39,223 bases of DNA, from the IMG/VR virus record IMGVR_UViG_3300032173_000015, positions 1-39,223 of that record; one strand, written 5' to 3'. This document shows positions 30,492 through 36,967 of the stretch, one piece after another. The first letter of the stretch is position 1. Each line of letters opens with the position of its first letter. Made by a program: the position numbers and the translations under genes. This stretch comes from a virus. The notes beneath the pieces were generated by a model, which made no database searches, was not told the origin of the DNA, and saw only the letters and a list, made by a program, of their open reading frames with translations.

Positions 30492-30817
30492 TGGTCGTCC
30501 TTGCGAATAGAAGCCCACATATAATCTTCAGAAGATTTAGTAAAACTTAAGCCTTCTGCAGTTTCTTCGCCTAAAAGTTTGACAATAACTCCTAAACTCA
30601 TAGCAGCTAAACCATTACCTTTTGTATCTTTTTGAACCCACTTTGCTGCAATTTCGCACTCGCTTACGAGCTCGTAATTTTTATCAAAATCAGCATAATA
30701 TTGTGTTCTAGCGAGTAAATCTAGCATGGCTTGTCGTTCTTTTTTAGTAAAATTTTCTGTGGCTTCCTGAAGTATCTTTTCAGGTGATTTGTAATTTGGG
30801 TTATCTAACAACGTCAT
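30488..30817 (-). CDS. Hypothetical helical protein (109 aa)
   Basis: A 109-residue protein, MTLLDNPNYKSPEKILQEAT, with a helical middle (FTKKERQAMLDLLARTQYYA) and a C-terminal part GNGLAAMSLGVIVKLLGEET. Its ATG overlaps the stop of the small zinc-binding gene and its stop overlaps the next start, so four genes from the Rep-like protein are coupled. No family recognised. Confidence 0.65.
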   Translation of the reverse strand: MTLLDNPNYKSPEKILQEATENFTKKERQAMLDLLARTQYYADFDKNYELVSECEIAAKWVQKDTKGNGLAAMSLGVIVKLLGEETAEGLSFTKSSEDYMWASIRKDDQ

Positions 30818-30963
30818 CGTTTGAAACCAGGAATTAGTTTAGCCTTTCCAACAAGATGCTGCTGACAAAAAGGACGTTTTATTAATCCCCTAACCGAACA
30901 TGTTGCAACCGCAGGCCTTTCGCAACCCTTACAAGAACATCTAATTATTTTTTCTTCATTCAT
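30814..30963 (-). CDS. Small zinc-binding protein (49 aa)
   Basis: A 49-residue frame: MNEEKIIRCSCKGCERPAVA, then TCSVRGLIKRPFCQQHLVGK. Cysteines at 9, 11, 14, 22 and 33 and His36 form a plausible zinc site (C-x-C-x2-C ... C ... C-x2-H). ATG at 30963 lies behind AAGGAAAATGA, and the TGA stop overlaps the start of the next gene by four bases. Coupled, compact zinc proteins of this type are common in phage early regions; the target is unknown. Confidence 0.65.
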   Translation of the reverse strand: MNEEKIIRCSCKGCERPAVATCSVRGLIKRPFCQQHLVGKAKLIPGFKR

Positions 30964-30972
30964 TCATTTTCC

Positions 30973-32013
30973 TTAAAAAGGTAAGTTGTCTTGAGTTTGA
31001 TTATCGTGTTTTTCTAAATATGTTTGCTTAGCCCAATAGATTCTTCTTTTTTCATCTGCAATGCGTTTGTTCTCTTCCCACTCTTCGTCTTTGCGTCTAG
31101 AAATCTCTCCGCATCTCTCAGCTTCTGGATTGTACGGTCGCTCTACCAGTTTCGACTTGTTTTTATATGTCACTTTTTCCCCCTTTAAGTTTTCTTCCCC
31201 TTCTTTGTATACAAATTGAGCTTCTGCAGGCATAGCGTAAGCCTCTTTTAAAAACGCATAACGTTTATCGTTTAGCGGTATTCTTTTTTCAAAACTGTAC
31301 TTGGTGGCTGTTTTAAAGAAGAATGCAAAAGGATTTTTGATGCCTTCAGCATTCTTCAAAATATCCAATGCATAAAATATTACCTCATCTTCAAATAATC
31401 TCAAGCGAATCTTGCCCCACGGCGTAAGATTCAATTCATCTACGGCTCTGTTTGTTGCAGGCGTAGAAACTATCTCGCTCATTTTACTTCCTTCTTTACT
31501 AGCTGTATTTTTTTGACCTGACCCGAACTGACCGCCTACTTTATTACAGTCAGTCGGTTTTTGTTTAAATAAATTTTCTTTAAGAGAAAGATTAACTAGT
31601 GTGACTTTTTGTTCTTGTTTGATTGGAAGCCAATCGCTACAGAGATATTTCACATTGAAAAACCTGAAAGACTTAAAGAAGTTGGATAGCTTTTTACACA
31701 GTTCTTTAGTGAATATTGTTGATACCAAATATTGGCAAGTGTAACCTGGTTTTTTGTGTTCTTGCGGGATGATTGTTATAAGACCAAGATTCTCTAATTC
31801 CTGCAAAGCTCTATTGGCAATTTCCCTGCTTGCATAGCCAACTTTTTTAGCAATAAAATCTTGTGACATGTAAACTTTTGGGTATCTAAAAAACATATCC
31901 AATAGAAGATCTAATACTCTAACTCGTCTTCTTGATAGTTTAATTAAAATATTATGAATATTTTCTTGACTTGTTGGGGATTTGTGAGATACTTGTACCG
32001 TATTTGAAATCAT
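30973..32013 (-). CDS. Replication initiator-like winged-helix protein (346 aa)
   Basis: A 346-residue protein. The N-terminal part contains a winged helix (about 30-95): RVLDLLLDMFFRYPKVYMSQ, DFIAKKVGYASREIANRALQ and ELENLGLITIIPQEHKK, as in phage and plasmid replication proteins and DnaD-like loaders. A helical C-terminal domain follows (LFEDEVIFYALDILKNAEGI, then NPFAFFFKTATKYSFEKRIP), and a charged tail. It probably binds the origin and recruits replisome parts. The ribosome site is weak (GGGTAAACAAA), and a 190-base structured gap precedes it, so translational control is possible. No primase or helicase motif is visible. Confidence 0.65.
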   Translation of the reverse strand: MISNTVQVSHKSPTSQENIHNILIKLSRRRVRVLDLLLDMFFRYPKVYMSQDFIAKKVGYASREIANRALQELENLGLITIIPQEHKKPGYTCQYLVSTIFTKELCKKLSNFFKSFRFFNVKYLCSDWLPIKQEQKVTLVNLSLKENLFKQKPTDCNKVGGQFGSGQKNTASKEGSKMSEIVSTPATNRAVDELNLTPWGKIRLRLFEDEVIFYALDILKNAEGIKNPFAFFFKTATKYSFEKRIPLNDKRYAFLKEAYAMPAEAQFVYKEGEENLKGEKVTYKNKSKLVERPYNPEAERCGEISRRKDEEWEENKRIADEKRRIYWAKQTYLEKHDNQTQDNLPF

Positions 32014-32073
32014 TTTGTTTACCCGGGAAGGTTGCAGGTTGAATAAAATACTAAAAGATCTTTCAGAAACTTA

Positions 32074-32171
32074 ACTTTCGTCATGGGAGTAATAAGGGGG
32101 AACGAAAGATTTAAAATTTATCACTTTTAATTAAGTGGTTTCTAGATTGGCTCGGGGCAACCCGGGCTTTT
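32074..32171 (+). ncRNA. Structured leader or antisense RNA candidate
   Basis: Three successive hairpins in the 190-base gap before the Rep-like gene: CTTTCGT/ACGAAAG (32075-32081 and 32102-32108, 20-base loop), ATCACTT/AAGTGGT (32120-32126 and 32133-32139), and GCTCGGG-GCAA-CCCGGGC (32150-32167) followed by TTTT on the plus strand. The last is a textbook terminator with a GCAA tetraloop, yet no plus-strand gene precedes it. I see no convincing plus promoter. Either a short antisense RNA ends here or the hairpins shape the Rep-like mRNA leader. Confidence 0.45.
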
Positions 32172-32203
32172 CTAATTTCTAAAGCAATTCAATATAGCTA
32201 ACT

Positions 32204-32533
32204 TTACAGATCTTTTAATAATTCGTCTATCTCTTTTTCGAGTTCCTCTATTTCTTCAAAATCAAAATTTGATCGGCTAAGAGCTATATTGAATCCTTTA
32301 TAAGAATATAAATCACACAGACGAGCTACTAATCGTTTGATCTTATCAGGCTTGCTTTCTTTTGGTTCTTCGTTTTCTTGAAGTATCAAATTAATAATAA
32401 CCATATTAATCTCAATATTAAAAATATGAGCATCTTTCCAATCAATACAACCTATTTCTTTATCTTTATTCACTAACTTTCTCAAATAATCATCCAGTCT
32501 TTTTCTAAGCGCTTTTAATTCTTCTTTATTCAT
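32204..32533 (-). CDS. Hypothetical acidic helical protein (109 aa)
   Basis: A 109-residue helical protein, MNKEELKALRKRLDDYLRKL, then a hydrophobic middle (IFNIEINMVIINLILQENEE) and an acidic end (DFEEIEELEKEIDELLKDL). GGCAGACAG precedes the ATG, which overlaps the end of the membrane-protein gene by 8 nt. No family recognised. It belongs to the regulator operon at the early switch. Confidence 0.65.
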   Translation of the reverse strand: MNKEELKALRKRLDDYLRKLVNKDKEIGCIDWKDAHIFNIEINMVIINLILQENEEPKESKPDKIKRLVARLCDLYSYKGFNIALSRSNFDFEEIEELEKEIDELLKDL

Positions 32534-32684
32534 CTGTCTGCCTTTCGAAAATTTTACCTACCTCATATAATAACTTACGATATTTTCTCGCCATCCATCT
32601 ATCCATTAATATCCATGAGACGATGTTTATCACTATGCTGGGGACAAACAAAGACGCCAAAATTAATATTACTTCAAATTCCAT
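32526..32684 (-). CDS. Small single-span membrane protein (52 aa)
   Basis: A 52-residue frame: MEFEVILILASLFVPSIVIN, then IVSWILMDRWMARKYRKLLY. One membrane span (about 4-27) is followed by a basic-aromatic helix. Its start lies within the end of the regulator gene (11-base overlap) and its stop within the start of the next gene, so it is coupled to both. Function unknown; superinfection exclusion or a signalling membrane peptide would fit the location, without proof. Confidence 0.6.
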   Translation of the reverse strand: MEFEVILILASLFVPSIVINIVSWILMDRWMARKYRKLLYEVGKIFERQTDE

Positions 32685-32889
32685 TACAGTCCCTTTCTCT
32701 TTGCTTAATAAATCTCTCTATCTTAGCCAATGTAACAAACTGGGGTCTTCCAACCCCCTCAATAAACATCTTCAAACACTGGGCATTTATTCCTATCTCC
32801 CTTGATGTTGCCTTTTCACCCAATAAATCTCTTACCCTTATTTTCTGCAATCTATCTTGCAAATCCTTTATTTTCTCTATTTCAGACAT
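32674..32889 (-). CDS. Helix-turn-helix regulator at the early switch (71 aa)
   Basis: A 71-residue protein, MSEIEKIKDLQDRLQKIRVR, then a helix-turn-helix (about 27-58, EKATSREIGINAQCLKMFIE and GVGRPQFVTLAKIERFI) of the small lambda-repressor/XRE-like type. It is the first gene of the minus-strand operon and faces the plus-strand early operon across a 152-base gap with divergent promoters, the classical setting of a Cro- or repressor-like switch protein. GGGAGACATT precedes the ATG. Too small to be a full CI-type repressor with a dimerisation domain. Confidence 0.7.
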   Translation of the reverse strand: MSEIEKIKDLQDRLQKIRVRDLLGEKATSREIGINAQCLKMFIEGVGRPQFVTLAKIERFIKQRERDCNGI

Positions 32890-32923
32890 AATGTCTCCCG
32901 TTTTAAAGTTTAATCTTACTTAT

Positions 32924-32951
32924 ATATTAGCATATTTTTATACTTTTACAA
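32924..32951 (-). promoter_or_regulatory. Promoter of the regulator operon
   Basis: On the minus strand, TTGTAA (32951-32946), a 16-base spacer and TAATAT (32929-32924), 34 bases before the regulator start. It is back to back with the early plus promoter. Confidence 0.55.
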
Positions 32952-32968
32952 TCTTTTTAATATATTTC

Positions 32969-32997
32969 TTGCTTTTTCATAATTTTCATGTTATTCT
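32969..32997 (+). promoter_or_regulatory. Early plus-strand promoter
   Basis: TTGCTT (32969-32974), a 17-base spacer and TATTCT (32992-32997), with an overlapping TATATT. The 12-mer ATTCGTAAGTGT follows at 33000. It would start the 33042-36389 operon and is probably controlled by the helix-turn-helix protein. Confidence 0.55.
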
Positions 32998-33041
32998 ATA
33001 TTCGTAAGTGTTTAAAAATCTACAAACGATAAGGAAACGAT

Positions 33042-33308
33042 ATGAATAAAGAAACTACTAGAGAAATGTATGCAAGAAGATACAGAGAGAGGCTAGAAAG
33101 AAGACAAATAGAGGCACCAAAAGAAATAGCTGCTTGGATAAAAGGACTTCCAGAAACAACTGAGGATGATAAGCATTTGCTTGAAGAATATAATATCCGA
33201 GAAGCAAAAAAATCATTACATTACACCATAAAAGAAATAGAAGAATTAGAAAGCAGAAAAGAAAGACTAGAAAAAGAGATAAGCGAATTTGAGGGCAAAG
33301 GAGAATAA
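33042..33308 (+). CDS. Coiled-coil protein, first early gene (88 aa)
   Basis: An 88-residue charged helical protein: MNKETTREMYARRYRERLER, then a C-terminal coiled coil (about 55-85, YTIKEIEELESRKERLEKEI). AAGGAAACGAT precedes the ATG. As the first gene behind the early promoter it may be made immediately after infection. No family recognised; the function could be regulatory. Confidence 0.7.
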   Translation: MNKETTREMYARRYRERLERRQIEAPKEIAAWIKGLPETTEDDKHLLEEYNIREAKKSLHYTIKEIEELESRKERLEKEISEFEGKGE

Positions 33309-33309
33309 C

Positions 33310-33516
33310 ATGGACTTAAAAGAAAGACTTGCCATGATAGATCGCATCTTAAAAAGCACACAGTTCACCCCAGAAGAACGAGAAAATCTATTATGGGAAA
33401 GAGATTGCTGCAAAAGAGCTATTGAGAATCAAAACGATACAGAGTATGTTAAGAGAACAGCAAAATATAAAGCCGAGATGATTGAAGAAGAAATTAACGA
33501 TAAGCTGGGAAGATAA
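33310..33516 (+). CDS. Small helical protein sharing its C-terminus with a second gene (68 aa)
   Basis: A 68-residue protein from ATG at 33310 (AAAGGAGAATAAC upstream): MDLKERLAMIDRILKSTQFT, then PEERENLLWERDCCKRAIEN. The last 14 residues AEMIEEEINDKLGR reappear with one substitution at the end of the 34115-34357 product, and the matching DNA (33469-33523) is about 89% identical to 34310-34364, marking a duplicated segment. One base separates its stop from the zinc-finger gene. Confidence 0.7.
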   Translation: MDLKERLAMIDRILKSTQFTPEERENLLWERDCCKRAIENQNDTEYVKRTAKYKAEMIEEEINDKLGR

Positions 33517-33517
33517 G

Positions 33518-33787
33518 ATGACTTTACTCTCGTTGCTAAAGAAATACAAAGGTATGCAAGTAAAAAAAGATATTGTAAAAGACTATTATTGCGCAATTTG
33601 CCCATATTGTAGATCTATTGAAACAACTGATGGATGGACTTTAGCTACTTTTAAAATATGCGCAAAAAAAGATGAAGACCAAACTTACAAATGTTTTAAA
33701 TGCAAAAAAACTGGAAACCTGCAAACATTCGTAAATGATCTAAAATTCAACTTTAATACTGGGAAAATAGTCATAGAAAATGAATAA
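33518..33787 (+). CDS. Stand-alone CHC2-type zinc finger protein (89 aa)
   Basis: An 89-residue protein, MTLLSLLKKYKGMQVKKDIV, with cysteines placed as in the primase CHC2 zinc domain: YCAICPYCRS (Cys25, 28, 31) and YKCFKCKKTGNLQTFVNDLK (Cys59, 62), the latter nearly matching the primase F-H-C-F-G-C-G-x-G-G-D-x2-x-F-V pattern. The TOPRIM catalytic domain is absent, so it cannot be a complete primase; it may bind single-stranded DNA or supply a zinc module to a host or phage primase. The start uses GGGAAGATAAG. A decayed second copy lies at 34359-34455. Confidence 0.75.
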   Translation: MTLLSLLKKYKGMQVKKDIVKDYYCAICPYCRSIETTDGWTLATFKICAKKDEDQTYKCFKCKKTGNLQTFVNDLKFNFNTGKIVIENE

Positions 33788-34118
33788 AATTCTAAGCCAT
33801 TGTAAATTTAGATATCCCAAAGGTAGCAAAGAATATTCTTTGTATACACGATGGTACAACATGATGGCTAAATGTTATCATAAAAACAATGCTAGATATT
33901 CTAAATTTGGCGCAATTGGAATTGAAGTATGCGATGAATGGAAGGATTTTAAAAACTTCTTTGAATATTTTAAAGATTATGACGTTCAATATTTACTAAT
34001 AAAAAGAATTGATACCAAGAAAAATTTTTGCCCAGAAAACTGCGTAGTTGCAGATAAAAAGAATGTACCATTAATATTTGAAGAAAAAATATATATAAAT
34101 TATAAAGGTAAAAAATGA
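33780..34118 (+). CDS. HNH-like phage protein (112 aa)
   Basis: A 112-residue protein with the widely distributed phage pattern LYTRWYNMMAKCYHKNNARY, then SKFGAIGIEVCDEWKDFKNF and IKRIDTKKNFCPENCVVADK. In larger relatives this D-R-I-x-N-x-G-N-Y-x-P-E-N-C-R-W core belongs to HNH/AP2-type DNA-binding or homing-endonuclease-like proteins. The usual catalytic HNH histidines are not obvious here, so it may only bind DNA. It overlaps the zinc-finger gene by 8 nt and lies between two copies of a duplicated segment, as a mobile gene might. Confidence 0.7.
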   Translation: MNKILSHCKFRYPKGSKEYSLYTRWYNMMAKCYHKNNARYSKFGAIGIEVCDEWKDFKNFFEYFKDYDVQYLLIKRIDTKKNFCPENCVVADKKNVPLIFEEKIYINYKGKK

Positions 34119-34357
34119 GAATCAGGTCAAAAGTCATAAAAAATAAAGACGGTTCAATAGAAATACCTATAGCAAAAGTAGAAGGCGGCTTAAAATTAAG
34201 GCCTTTAAATGAAATTAAATATATAGCGTATAAATTAGACAAAAACGGAAAAAATATTCGTGATGAAAAGGGAAACTATGTTATTGATAGTGAAACGTAT
34301 TTTTTTCCAAAAGCTGAGATGGTTGAAGAAGAAATAAACGATAAGTTGGGAAGATAA
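34115..34357 (+). CDS. Hypothetical small protein with duplicated C-terminus (80 aa)
   Basis: An 80-residue protein: MRIRSKVIKNKDGSIEIPIA, then a beta-like middle (LNEIKYIAYKLDKNGKNIRD) and the C-terminal AEMVEEEINDKLGR that repeats the end of the 33310-33516 product. AAAGGTAAAAA precedes the ATG. The join between a unique N-terminal part and a duplicated end suggests a recombination-made fusion. Function unknown. Confidence 0.65.
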   Translation: MRIRSKVIKNKDGSIEIPIAKVEGGLKLRPLNEIKYIAYKLDKNGKNIRDEKGNYVIDSETYFFPKAEMVEEEINDKLGR

Positions 34358-34358
34358 A

Positions 34359-34455
34359 ATGACACTAGTTCAACACTTATAAATGCTTTAATAAAAAATG
34401 CAACCAAAGCGGAGATTTAGAAAAATTTATTAAAGAAATATGGAACAGAAAATAG
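34359..34455 (+). pseudogene. Decayed second copy of the CHC2 zinc-finger gene
   Basis: After the duplicated segment an ATG at 34359 starts MTLVQHL and stops at once, mirroring MTLLSLL of the zinc-finger gene. In the next frame the DNA continues TYKCFNKKCNQSGDLEKFIK up to a TAG at 34453-34455, matching TYKCFKCKKTGNLQTFVNDL of the intact gene. About 130-140 bases, including the first Cys cluster, are missing and the frame is shifted. It is therefore a remnant with an internal deletion. Confidence 0.7.
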
Positions 34456-34464
34456 GGAAATAAA

Positions 34465-34893
34465 ATGTTTAATAAAAACAAATTGCCAGAATTAGAATCA
34501 TATCAAATAGAAAGAATAGATAAAGATTATTTAGACTTGATGAAATCGTTCAATAAATTTAACAATGAAAAATTTTATGACGAAAACATAATATTGCTTG
34601 TACAACGAACAGAAAAAGTTTTTAAATGGATGTTTGATATGATATACGAAAATCACCTAACTAAACAAGATAAATTTGCTCAACAAAGATTAAAAGAACA
34701 GTTAACAAGATTTTGTGGATGCTTATTATCTAACGTAGAAGAATTATTCTGCAAGTTTTCTGTAGAATTAACAGATAGAGAGAAAGAAATAATCAACGAT
34801 CTTATTAGAATAAGATCTATATGCTTAACAGATGAAGAAAAAGTTTGGATGCATGAAAAAATGAAAGAAATATACGGCGATCAAAAAAATTAG
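34465..34893 (+). CDS. Hypothetical helical protein (142 aa)
   Basis: A 142-residue Lys/Glu-rich helical protein, MFNKNKLPELESYQIERIDK, then FKWMFDMIYENHLTKQDKFA and CGCLLSNVEELFCKFSVELT. GGGAAATAAA precedes its ATG. It is part of the early operon between the pseudogene and the Erf-associated genes. No motif suggests a function. Confidence 0.65.
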   Translation: MFNKNKLPELESYQIERIDKDYLDLMKSFNKFNNEKFYDENIILLVQRTEKVFKWMFDMIYENHLTKQDKFAQQRLKEQLTRFCGCLLSNVEELFCKFSVELTDREKEIINDLIRIRSICLTDEEKVWMHEKMKEIYGDQKN

Positions 34894-34901
34894 GAAACAA
34901 A

Positions 34902-35426
34902 ATGAGTCTACCATACGATATCCATGATTGTGTTCAATGCAATATTTGCTTTGAATGCTATTCAACAGGAGAAAGAGCCAGAAATTGTGAAAAAATATGC
35001 AAAGAAAGACTAAAGGAATTAAATCGAATGAATGAAATAAAAAATCCTTTATTAAAGGAATTAGAGACAAACGCAAAAGAGTTTTTAGAGTATCTTGATA
35101 ATAACTCTGAAAGAATACGAGAAATAGAAGAAACATTAAAAAAATTAAAACTATTTATTACTTTTTGGCACTCTATAAAAATTATAGGAAATTATCATAC
35201 GAGACTTTCTTGGGAATCAGATGAAAAAAATAACAATTCATATAGAATATTCTTAACAGAAATAACATTTGATTCAAATGAAAATGTGGAAATTGCATAC
35301 AAAAAACCATTACTTGAATCATCGATGAGAAAAAGAATTGACGCATCTAAATATTTGAACGAATTTATAGTTGCTATGACGTCATTTATCAAAGATTATA
35401 AAAACAAGGAACTTAATGGAAATTAA
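34902..35426 (+). CDS. Hypothetical protein with N-terminal Cys cluster, before Erf (174 aa)
   Basis: A 174-residue protein beginning MSLPYDIHDCVQCNICFECY, with six cysteines in the first 33 residues (C10, 13, 16, 19, 29, 33) that could bind zinc. A coiled-coil middle follows (KELETNAKEFLEYLDNNSER) and a C-terminal domain (SYRIFLTEITFDSNENVEIA). It overlaps the erf gene by 11 bases, so the two are coupled and it may act with Erf in recombination or DNA protection. Family not recognised. Confidence 0.65.
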   Translation: MSLPYDIHDCVQCNICFECYSTGERARNCEKICKERLKELNRMNEIKNPLLKELETNAKEFLEYLDNNSERIREIEETLKKLKLFITFWHSIKIIGNYHTRLSWESDEKNNNSYRIFLTEITFDSNENVEIAYKKPLLESSMRKRIDASKYLNEFIVAMTSFIKDYKNKELNGN

Positions 35427-36159
35427 AGAGATGCTCGAAATTCAGTCACAATTCAAAGAACTCAAATTAGCGATAGAGGAAGTTCTTAAATCTAAAATCG
35501 TTCAACCTGAGGCAAATAGAAGCGTTGAAATCAAAGATCTAGCTACTTCTCTGGCCAAAGCTCAAAGTGAATTTGAAAATGCTGAAACAAATAAAAGTAA
35601 TCCGTATTTCAAAAGTGCTTATGCAGATTTATCTAGTATTGTTTCCGCTGCAAGGCCAAGTCTTACCAAAAATGGTTTAAGCGTTACCCAACAAATCATC
35701 CATCAAGATGACGGTCAGTTAATTTTATACACAACTTTGTGGCATGTTTCTGGGCAATGGATACAATCCAAGTTAAGAATTGTTCCAGTAAAAAATGACG
35801 TGCAGTCTGTATCTTCAGCCGTTACATACCAAAAAAGAATGTGTTATGCTGCACTTATTGGTGTTACAGTTGGTGATAACGATGACGATGGAGAAGCAGC
35901 CGTTGCCACAACTAGAGATACTTTCGCAAAAGGTGTAGCATTAAATACGAAATATAATCCAAAAGAGAATACAATAGAAGTTATAACAGTCGAGCAACGA
36001 CAAGAGGCAGAGTACGAGCTAGCCGAATATCCAGATATCTGTGAAATGGTTTTAGATGGTTTGAAGATCCAGAGCTTGGCAGATATGCCAAAAGCTAAAT
36101 TCCAAGTCTCTATGAACAGAATTAGAGCTATAAAGAATGAAAGAAACGGTAATAAGTAA
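35416..36159 (+). CDS. erf: Erf-family single-strand annealing protein (247 aa)
   Basis: A 247-residue protein with the Erf signature: KSNPYFKSAYADLSSIVSAA (about 61-80), then GLSVTQQIIHQDDGQLILYT, TTLWHVSGQWIQSKLRI and SSAVTYQKRMCYAALIGVTV, ending in the acidic GDNDDDGEAA. Erf proteins form rings on single-stranded DNA and anneal complementary strands, supporting circularisation and recombination of phage genomes. AAGGAACTTA precedes the ATG. With RusA encoded on the other strand, it provides a small recombination system. Confidence 0.88.
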   Translation: MEIKEMLEIQSQFKELKLAIEEVLKSKIVQPEANRSVEIKDLATSLAKAQSEFENAETNKSNPYFKSAYADLSSIVSAARPSLTKNGLSVTQQIIHQDDGQLILYTTLWHVSGQWIQSKLRIVPVKNDVQSVSSAVTYQKRMCYAALIGVTVGDNDDDGEAAVATTRDTFAKGVALNTKYNPKENTIEVITVEQRQEAEYELAEYPDICEMVLDGLKIQSLADMPKAKFQVSMNRIRAIKNERNGNK

Positions 36160-36182
36160 ACTATAAACAAGAAAGGTTAATA

Positions 36183-36389
36183 GTGGAAGAAAAAGAAGTT
36201 TTAATACGGCACGGAGAGCCCAACGAATACGACATGGCTGATTACGGTGCAGAGATACAGATAATCGGTAAGACTGACTACACGGTTTACCGACAAACCA
36301 GTAAAGACAGTGAAAAGCCAAAATGGGAGTTGGTTGGTACATACCCAATAGAAGAAGAGAATTACGTAGAAAAGAAGATTTCCCAATAA
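36183..36389 (+). CDS. Hypothetical small acidic protein (68 aa)
   Basis: A 68-residue protein from GTG at 36183 with AAAGGTTAATA upstream: MEEKEVLIRHGEPNEYDMAD, then YGAEIQIIGKTDYTVYRQTS. Mostly beta, acidic, and last in the early operon. No family recognised. The gene ends 3 bases before the AGCCCC stem-loop that separates the convergent operons. Confidence 0.65.
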   Translation: MEEKEVLIRHGEPNEYDMADYGAEIQIIGKTDYTVYRQTSKDSEKPKWELVGTYPIEEENYVEKKISQ

Positions 36390-36392
36390 ATG

Positions 36393-36412
36393 AGCCCCAG
36401 TTGTCCGGGGCT
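36393..36412. terminator. Short GC-rich stem-loop between convergent operons
   Basis: AGCCCC (36393-36398) pairs with GGGGCT (36407-36412) around 8 bases. Minus transcription reads CATTTATTGGG after it, a weak T run; plus transcription meets an A run. It likely helps stop minus transcription of the 36443-36679 gene. Confidence 0.45.
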
Positions 36413-36442
36413 ACCATTAAAAAAAGAAGAACACTGCTAACG

Positions 36443-36679
36443 CTACAGGGTTTTATCCTTGGCTGTAGCTTCTCCTGCTGATTTATCGTTTTCAGCAGGA
36501 GTTTTATTTTCTTCACTTCCAGGACTAAGATCTATTGTTAGACCAGTCTGATCCTTGATAACTTCTTCACAAACCTCTTCTACTGGATTATCTTGCCTCA
36601 TTTTAAGCATATAAACCGAAGCTAGTCCAACAAATAAAGATCCAGCTACTATTAATGCTTTTATCCAAACAGTCACCAT
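36443..36679 (-). CDS. Small membrane-anchored phage protein (78 aa)
   Basis: A 78-residue protein with an N-terminal membrane span (about 5-24, WIKALIVAGSLFVGLASVYM), then KMRQDNPVEEVCEEVIKDQT and GLTIDLSPGSEENKTPAEN. The Q-D-N-x2-E-E-x3-E-x-V-I-K-x-Q-T-G-x-x-I-D-L-S-P motif is one I know from many small phage and plasmid proteins, without a settled function. GAAAGGGCACG precedes the ATG. It is the last gene of the late fibre operon on the circular map. Confidence 0.75.
   Translation of the reverse strand: MVTVWIKALIVAGSLFVGLASVYMLKMRQDNPVEEVCEEVIKDQTGLTIDLSPGSEENKTPAENDKSAGEATAKDKTL
36473..36512 (+). terminator. Terminator of the early plus operon, inside a convergent gene
   Basis: CTCCTGCTG (36473-36481) and CAGCAGGAG (36494-36502) form a perfect 9-bp stem with a 12-base loop, followed by TTTTATTTTC on the plus strand. 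It lies in the coding sequence of the 36443-36679 minus gene, about 85 bases past the last early stop. Confidence 0.7.
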
Positions 36680-36688
36680 CGTGCCCTT

Positions 36689-36889
36689 TCATCGTACTCT
36701 TGTTATCTCGCCTCTTGAGTTTGTCTCAAATGCGATATCACTAAGATCTCTTGAATAATGTATCTCTGGTTTAACTTCTTTTGGAGCACATACTTTGTAT
36801 GCAACCCAGAAGACTGGTAGCGCTATAACTGTCATAATTACAGCCCGCCATATCATTAACATTCCTGATTTTTGTTTATAGTTCTTCAT
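36689..36889 (-). CDS. Small membrane protein (66 aa)
   Basis: A 66-residue protein from ATG at 36889: MKNYKQKSGMLMIWRAVIMT, then VIALPVFWVAYKVCAPKEVK. One membrane span (about 10-33) precedes a soluble C-terminal part (RDLSDIAFETNSRGEITRVR). The ribosome site is poor (AAAAAAG only); an alternative TTG lies four codons upstream. Nine bases separate it from the next membrane protein. Function unknown. Confidence 0.55.
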   Translation of the reverse strand: MKNYKQKSGMLMIWRAVIMTVIALPVFWVAYKVCAPKEVKPEIHYSRDLSDIAFETNSRGEITRVR

Positions 36890-36967
36890 CTTTTTTAACA
36901 ATTGTCTCTATAATTATTTCATTTAACCAATTATTAGCAGTGTATCATACAATTCAAAATATTTATA

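Noticed and set aside
33792-34242. Minus-strand open frames opposite the HNH-like gene
   Set aside because: Phe/Leu/Ile-rich antisense frames in AT-rich DNA, no ribosome sites.
32674-36389. Temperate phage with integration genes
   Set aside because: There is a small regulator and recombination genes, but no integrase, excisionase or attachment site can be recognised, so lysogeny is not claimed.
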